Source: Chloroflexota bacterium (GTDB lineage: Bacteria; Chloroflexota; Anaerolineae; Anaerolineales; Villigracilaceae). Taken from it: DNA of 9,184 nucleotides. The notes under the pieces are model-generated. The model was not told the origin of the DNA, did not search any database, and saw nothing but the letters and a program-made list of their open reading frames with translations. The first letter of the stretch is position 1, and the number at the start of each line of letters is the position of its first letter. Shown here one piece after another: positions 5,480 through 9,184 of this stretch. The stretch covers positions 1 to 9,184 of the forward strand of contig JAKANW010000071.1 of assembly GCA_021823555.1 (NCBI GenBank), read 5' to 3'. The translations under genes were made by a program, and so were the position numbers.

Positions 5480-7873
5480 TCAGGCAACCTCAACACTATA
5501 TTCCATCCCTTCGCGGTGATCCTCGCCGGACCAAAGGAACGTGAAGCGGACTATTGCCCCTGTGGGCAGGCCTCGCGTGGGCAGGTCCGCCACGTGGACG
5601 CCCAATGTGCTGTCGCGGGTCATGTGTTCTTTTTGAGTCTTCCATTCGTCCGCGCTCCAGCGCACAAGGGCCGGCGCGGGCAGGAAGAGGCGCAGGGTGT
5701 TTCCCTGCGGCATCTGGCGTATCTTGTGATTGAAACCCCAGATGAAATAGTTGCTGGGTTTGGGTGCCAGCAGGTAACGCTTGGCGGTTTGCGGGGGCAT
5801 GTCGAAGACGCGGCCATCTGCGAGCGAACGGCACAACTTCAAATATTCGGTGTGCGCCCAGACGAGCGGCATGGCCGAGCCGGAAGGCTTGCCAAAGAAT
5901 AACTCGCGTTCGGGAATGTCTGGCCCGTCCCACGTCTGTTCGGGGAGCAGGCCTCCGGGGTTGGCAAAGGCTTGGAGCGTGGCGAGCAGGCTGCGGGCGG
6001 AGTCGGAACGTCCGGCGGCCAGTTCGTAGTGGGCGCGTTCGCCGGTCAACAATGGCCAGGGACGTCCGATGCCGCTTCCGTCAAAGGGACTGCCGTCCGC
6101 GTGTTCGCCGTAACCATCTTCGTTGTAGCGCTTCCAAATCGGACCCGCGGCGGTCTCTGTTTTCAAAAGGGAGTCAATCACCTTGACCGTGTTTACGATG
6201 CGCGGGTCATCGGCGGCGCGCAGGCCGAAGCGCACCAACGCCAACGCGTCGGGGCTGACGATGTGGGAGGCAGGCGCGTCGCTCTCGCCGGGCGGACGAT
6301 TCTTGATTGGCACGAAGCCGCCCGCGGGTGAACTGGATTCGGTTTCCTCGGGCGGGGCAATGCGCACGTAGTACCCTTCCACGCTCACTTGCTGAGCCAG
6401 GTCGGTGCCAGTGACATAGGTCCAATGTTCGATGCGGGAGTTCCACAGGTCAGCGGTTTGACGCAGGAGGTCGGCCGCGGTGGAATCTTTGTAGAGTTCG
6501 GCCAGGTCAGCCGCGGCCAGCAATGCGGTGATCTCGACCGCCAGCGTGAACGGTGAATAACCGGGATCTTCTTCCCAGCGGTCCTGCGGCGTGACCGGGC
6601 CGTTCGCCAGCAGGAATCCCGCGGCTTGGCGCACCATCGGCCAGAAACGCGCCAGAGCGGCATCGTCCAATGCACCTTTGCGACGCGCCATATCCACCAG
6701 CAAAATGGGGAAGGCAGTCTCGTCCATTTGGATGCCGCTCCAATAAGGTGAGCCGTCCATCCACATGTTTTGTGGCCAGTGACCGTCGGCCTCCTGCGTA
6801 CCTTGCAGGTAGTTCAGCACGCGGCGGACTTCGTCGTGTGCGCCGATTGCCAGTAATCCGCCCGCGGTCTCGACCAGGTCACGCGGCCAGACGAGGTGGT
6901 AGCCGCCCATGTCTTCGTCGCCTTTGTTGAAGCCCCACGGGATGGAGAGGCTGGCGATTATTCCGCCGGGGAAGCGTTTGGATTCGTGCGTGCGTAACAC
7001 GGCCGCGCTGATGCGATACAGATTCGGTGCGGTGAGCTCGGACGGCGGAGGGGTGAGGCCATTCTGCCAGGCCTGCCATTCGCGCAGGTACTCGTCACGG
7101 GCCGCTTCGAATCCTGCCTCGAGGCTGGCGCGGGCACGCAGGCTGCCTTCGGCGGGCGTCAGCCCGAAGCCGAGCGCTAGGGTGAATTCTCCGTTGCAGG
7201 CGGCCAGGTTGATTTCGCCGGTGAGGGCCACGTTGCCGTTTTCGGCGCGGGCGTATTCCCAGAGGATCTGCTTGTGCTGGAAAACATCCTGCCAGCCATC
7301 CGAGGTACCGACAAAGCCAGCCGACCGTTTCAGCCATGGTGCCGACGATACCAGCGAGAGGGCTGTTTCCTCATGTTGGGCGGTCAGCACCGGTAAACCT
7401 TTGTAGTCATCCACCCAGGCCGTATTGCCCGCTCCTCGGTTGCCGAGATGCGGGGCCAGCAACACGTAAAGATGGTAGTCGCTTAGTTTTCCCTTCAGCG
7501 GCTCGAAGCGGATGTGTTGCAGGAGCACATCGCGCCGCGGGTCGGTGAGAACGGTTTTGTGAATGCGGTAGCGGCCTTCGACGCAGGTGTTGGTCAATTG
7601 AAAAGCGGGCACGCCTTCTGCTAACGTTTGAATTTCAAATTGCGTGTGTCGTTTTTCTTCGGAGAAGAAATCCTGCCCGTCGCTGACCAATAGCTCCATG
7701 TCGCGGATGCAGGCCTGGTCGATGCGCGGGTAATAAATTTCATTGAGGATACCGTGGCTGAGCGTGAACCAAACGCGGCTTTCGTTGGAGAGCGAGGTGC
7801 CGACTCCGCTTTTGGCGCTGGAGGTCCAGCGCGGTGGGATTCCGGGTTGGCCGGGGGCGGAAGTTCCATTCAT
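5480..7873 (-). CDS. Cytoplasmic GH15 glucoamylase (glucan 1,4-alpha-glucosidase family)
   Basis: The 797-residue protein has the layout of bacterial glucoamylases and glucodextranases, which release glucose from the non-reducing ends of alpha-glucans. An N-terminal beta-sandwich (about 20-275) is followed by the GH15 (alpha/alpha)6 barrel (about 285-685) and a C-terminal beta domain (about 690-797). Barrel motifs include GGYHLVWPRDLVETAGG (323-339), HWPQNMWMDG (365-374) and GIGRPWPLLTGERAHYEL (601-618). The likely general acid is Glu434 or Glu435 in DRWEEDPGYSP, and the likely base is Glu645 in LLPEQTWDG. This is by analogy with the clostridial enzyme. There is no signal peptide, so it probably acts inside the cell on glycogen or imported maltodextrin. 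Its ATG is 9 bp after the zwf stop with an AAGGTGA ribosome site overlapping that stop. Trehalase-like or glucodextranase activity is a less likely alternative. Confidence 0.92.
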   Translation of the reverse strand: MNGTSAPGQPGIPPRWTSSAKSGVGTSLSNESRVWFTLSHGILNEIYYPRIDQACIRDMELLVSDGQDFFSEEKRHTQFEIQTLAEGVPAFQLTNTCVEGRYRIHKTVLTDPRRDVLLQHIRFEPLKGKLSDYHLYVLLAPHLGNRGAGNTAWVDDYKGLPVLTAQHEETALSLVSSAPWLKRSAGFVGTSDGWQDVFQHKQILWEYARAENGNVALTGEINLAACNGEFTLALGFGLTPAEGSLRARASLEAGFEAARDEYLREWQAWQNGLTPPPSELTAPNLYRISAAVLRTHESKRFPGGIIASLSIPWGFNKGDEDMGGYHLVWPRDLVETAGGLLAIGAHDEVRRVLNYLQGTQEADGHWPQNMWMDGSPYWSGIQMDETAFPILLVDMARRKGALDDAALARFWPMVRQAAGFLLANGPVTPQDRWEEDPGYSPFTLAVEITALLAAADLAELYKDSTAADLLRQTADLWNSRIEHWTYVTGTDLAQQVSVEGYYVRIAPPEETESSSPAGGFVPIKNRPPGESDAPASHIVSPDALALVRFGLRAADDPRIVNTVKVIDSLLKTETAAGPIWKRYNEDGYGEHADGSPFDGSGIGRPWPLLTGERAHYELAAGRSDSARSLLATLQAFANPGGLLPEQTWDGPDIPERELFFGKPSGSAMPLVWAHTEYLKLCRSLADGRVFDMPPQTAKRYLLAPKPSNYFIWGFNHKIRQMPQGNTLRLFLPAPALVRWSADEWKTQKEHMTRDSTLGVHVADLPTRGLPTGAIVRFTFLWSGEDHREGMEYSVEVA

Positions 7874-7877
7874 GTAT

Positions 7878-7884
7878 TCACCTT
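7878..7884 (-). promoter_or_regulatory. Ribosome binding site of the glucoamylase gene
   Basis: AAGGTGA on the - strand overlaps the zwf TAA stop (7885-7883) and lies 4 bases before ATG 7873. This supports both the start and co-translation with zwf. Confidence 0.65.
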
Positions 7885-9184
7885 AAAACCAACTTCGTCC
7901 ATCCTGGGCGATGAGCGCTTCGGCGCTTTCAGGTCCCCAACTGCCGCTGGCGTAGTTGGGGAAATCGGATGGTTCCACTGAATTCCAGGCTTCGAGCACG
8001 GGATCGACCACGCCCCATGCATATTCGACCTGGTCGGCGCGCATGAACAGGGTTGCATCGCCAAGCATCACGTCAAGCAGCAGAGTCTCGTAGGCCTCGG
8101 GCGGCTCGGTCTTGAAGGCCTCGGCGTACCCGAAGTGCATTTGCTGCGGGCTAAGACGCAGCGTGACTCCGGGCTGTTTAGCCTGAAAGCGCAGGTTAAT
8201 CCCCTCTTCGGGGTGCAACACGATCTCGAGCCGGTTCGGCTGCCAGTCGAGGCTGGCGGATTCAGGGAAGGATTGATGCGGCACCGGCCGGAACTGGATG
8301 ATGGCCCGCGAACAATTTTCGGTCATGCGCTTGCCGGTGCGCATGTAGAACGGGACATCCTGCCAGCGCCAGTTGTCGATGAAAAGCTTGAGGGCCGCGA
8401 ACGTCTCGGTTCCAGAAGCCGGATCGACATCCGGCTCGTTGCGATAACCGACGACGCGATTACCCTCCAGCCAGCCGGGTCCATATTGGCCGCGCGCCGC
8501 AAAGCGCGTCACCTGGTCGTGCGAGATCGGGCGGATGGCGCGCAGCACATCCACCTTGCGGGCGCGGACCTCGTCGGCGGTGAAAGCTACGGGCGGTTCC
8601 ATGGCAATCAGCGACAGGATCTGCATCAGGTGATTTTGAATCATGTCGCGCAACGCACCGGCGCTCTCGTAGTAGCCGCCGCGATGTTCCACGCCGAGCG
8701 TCTCGGCCACCGTGATCTGAACGTGGTCGATGTAGCGGCGGTCCCAGATGGGTTCGAACATGGCGTTGGCAAAGCGAAAGGCCAAAATATTTTGCACGGT
8801 CTCCTTGCCGAGAAAATGGTCGATGCGGTAGATCTGCGTTTCGTCGAGCGTTTCGAGCAGCGCTTGGTTGATGGCACGCGCCGAGGCCAGGTCGTGACCG
8901 AAAGGCTTTTCAAAAACCAGGCGCGAACGCTGCACGTCTTTCGTCAGCCCGGCTGAGCCCAGGTTGCGAACGATATCCTGCACGATGGAGGGCGGCGTGG
9001 CGAGATAGAACACATGCACCGATTGGCTGCCCAGGGTTTTGTCCTGCTCGCCCAGCGCGTTGGCAAGCGAAGTGAAAGTGTCGGGCGCTTTGAAATCCCC
9101 GGCCAGACAGGTGATGAGGTGGGTGGCGAATGCGTCCCATTTGGCCGCCTCGCTCTTGCCGTGACGGCAGAACTGGTCCACGCC
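7883..9184 (-). CDS. zwf: Glucose-6-phosphate 1-dehydrogenase (5' partial)
   Basis: The frame stays open to the right window edge, and the GTG at 9181 is an internal Val, so the start is outside. About 434 codons are present. Full-length enzymes are near 500 residues, so the N-terminal Rossmann part with the GxxGDLA nucleotide motif is missing. The enzyme oxidises glucose-6-phosphate to 6-phosphogluconolactone, making NADPH and feeding the pentose phosphate pathway. Seen here are VFEKPFGHD (near 8913-8887), the active-site segment RIDHFLGKE (8827-8801) with its substrate-binding His and Lys, the YYESAGALRDMIQNHLMQ stretch with the catalytic His (8632-8630), and the FYMRTGKRM substrate-phosphate region. 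The C-terminus ends in a typical GSWGPESAEALI. No break or missing key residue is visible. The glucoamylase gene follows at once in the same operon. Confidence 0.96.
   Translation of the reverse strand, partial: GVDQFCRHGKSEAAKWDAFATHLITCLAGDFKAPDTFTSLANALGEQDKTLGSQSVHVFYLATPPSIVQDIVRNLGSAGLTKDVQRSRLVFEKPFGHDLASARAINQALLETLDETQIYRIDHFLGKETVQNILAFRFANAMFEPIWDRRYIDHVQITVAETLGVEHRGGYYESAGALRDMIQNHLMQILSLIAMEPPVAFTADEVRARKVDVLRAIRPISHDQVTRFAARGQYGPGWLEGNRVVGYRNEPDVDPASGTETFAALKLFIDNWRWQDVPFYMRTGKRMTENCSRAIIQFRPVPHQSFPESASLDWQPNRLEIVLHPEEGINLRFQAKQPGVTLRLSPQQMHFGYAEAFKTEPPEAYETLLLDVMLGDATLFMRADQVEYAWGVVDPVLEAWNSVEPSDFPNYASGSWGPESAEALIAQDGRSWF

Noticed and set aside
8135..8956. 273-codon + strand open frame
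   Set aside because: It lies wholly opposite zwf, whose conserved motifs are unmistakable. High GC gives few stops on the other strand.

Overview
The window is about 9.2 kb of compact bacterial DNA with two converging gene blocks. Gene content fits a member of the Chloroflexota, perhaps Anaerolineae-like: degenerate-receiver signalling proteins, a short SSB in an operon with a DUF3467 protein and a bacterial translin-family protein, and a cytoplasmic GH15 glucoamylase next to G6PDH. This placement is inference from gene content only. There are no rRNA or tRNA genes, CRISPR repeats or insertion sequences that I can see.

Left block (1-2599, + strand): two signalling genes 13 bp apart. The first (5' end cut off by the window edge) is a receiver-GAF protein whose C-terminus resembles a histidine-kinase dimerisation hairpin without the phospho-accepting His. 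The second is an intact-looking PAS-containing sensor histidine kinase with its own N-terminal receiver-like domain. Both receiver domains lack the phospho-acceptor Asp, the Thr/Ser and the Lys of true receivers, so both look like pseudo-receivers. No intact response regulator is in view. A rho-independent terminator follows.

Middle (2600-2848): a convergent intergenic region with one terminator for each direction, a short inverted repeat and a 13-codon open frame behind a strong Shine-Dalgarno sequence.

Right block (2849-9184, - strand, read right to left): zwf (glucose-6-phosphate dehydrogenase, N-terminus outside the window), then a large cytoplasmic-type GH15 glucoamylase 9 bp downstream, then a 122-bp gap with a hairpin, then a tight five-gene run: ssb, DUF3467 protein, translin/TRAX-family protein, a two-helix membrane protein of unknown function, and a DNPH1/Rcl-like deoxynucleotide N-hydrolase. 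The last four genes are joined by stop/start overlaps or 2-bp gaps, which suggests translational coupling.

How they may work together: zwf and the glucoamylase would release glucose from alpha-glucan and feed the oxidative pentose-phosphate route. The ssb run unites a ssDNA-binding protein, a possible C3PO-like RNase/nucleic-acid-binding protein and a nucleotide-pool sanitiser, possibly with a membrane partner. That cluster is the best candidate here for an undescribed functional system. The degenerate two-component pair is the second.
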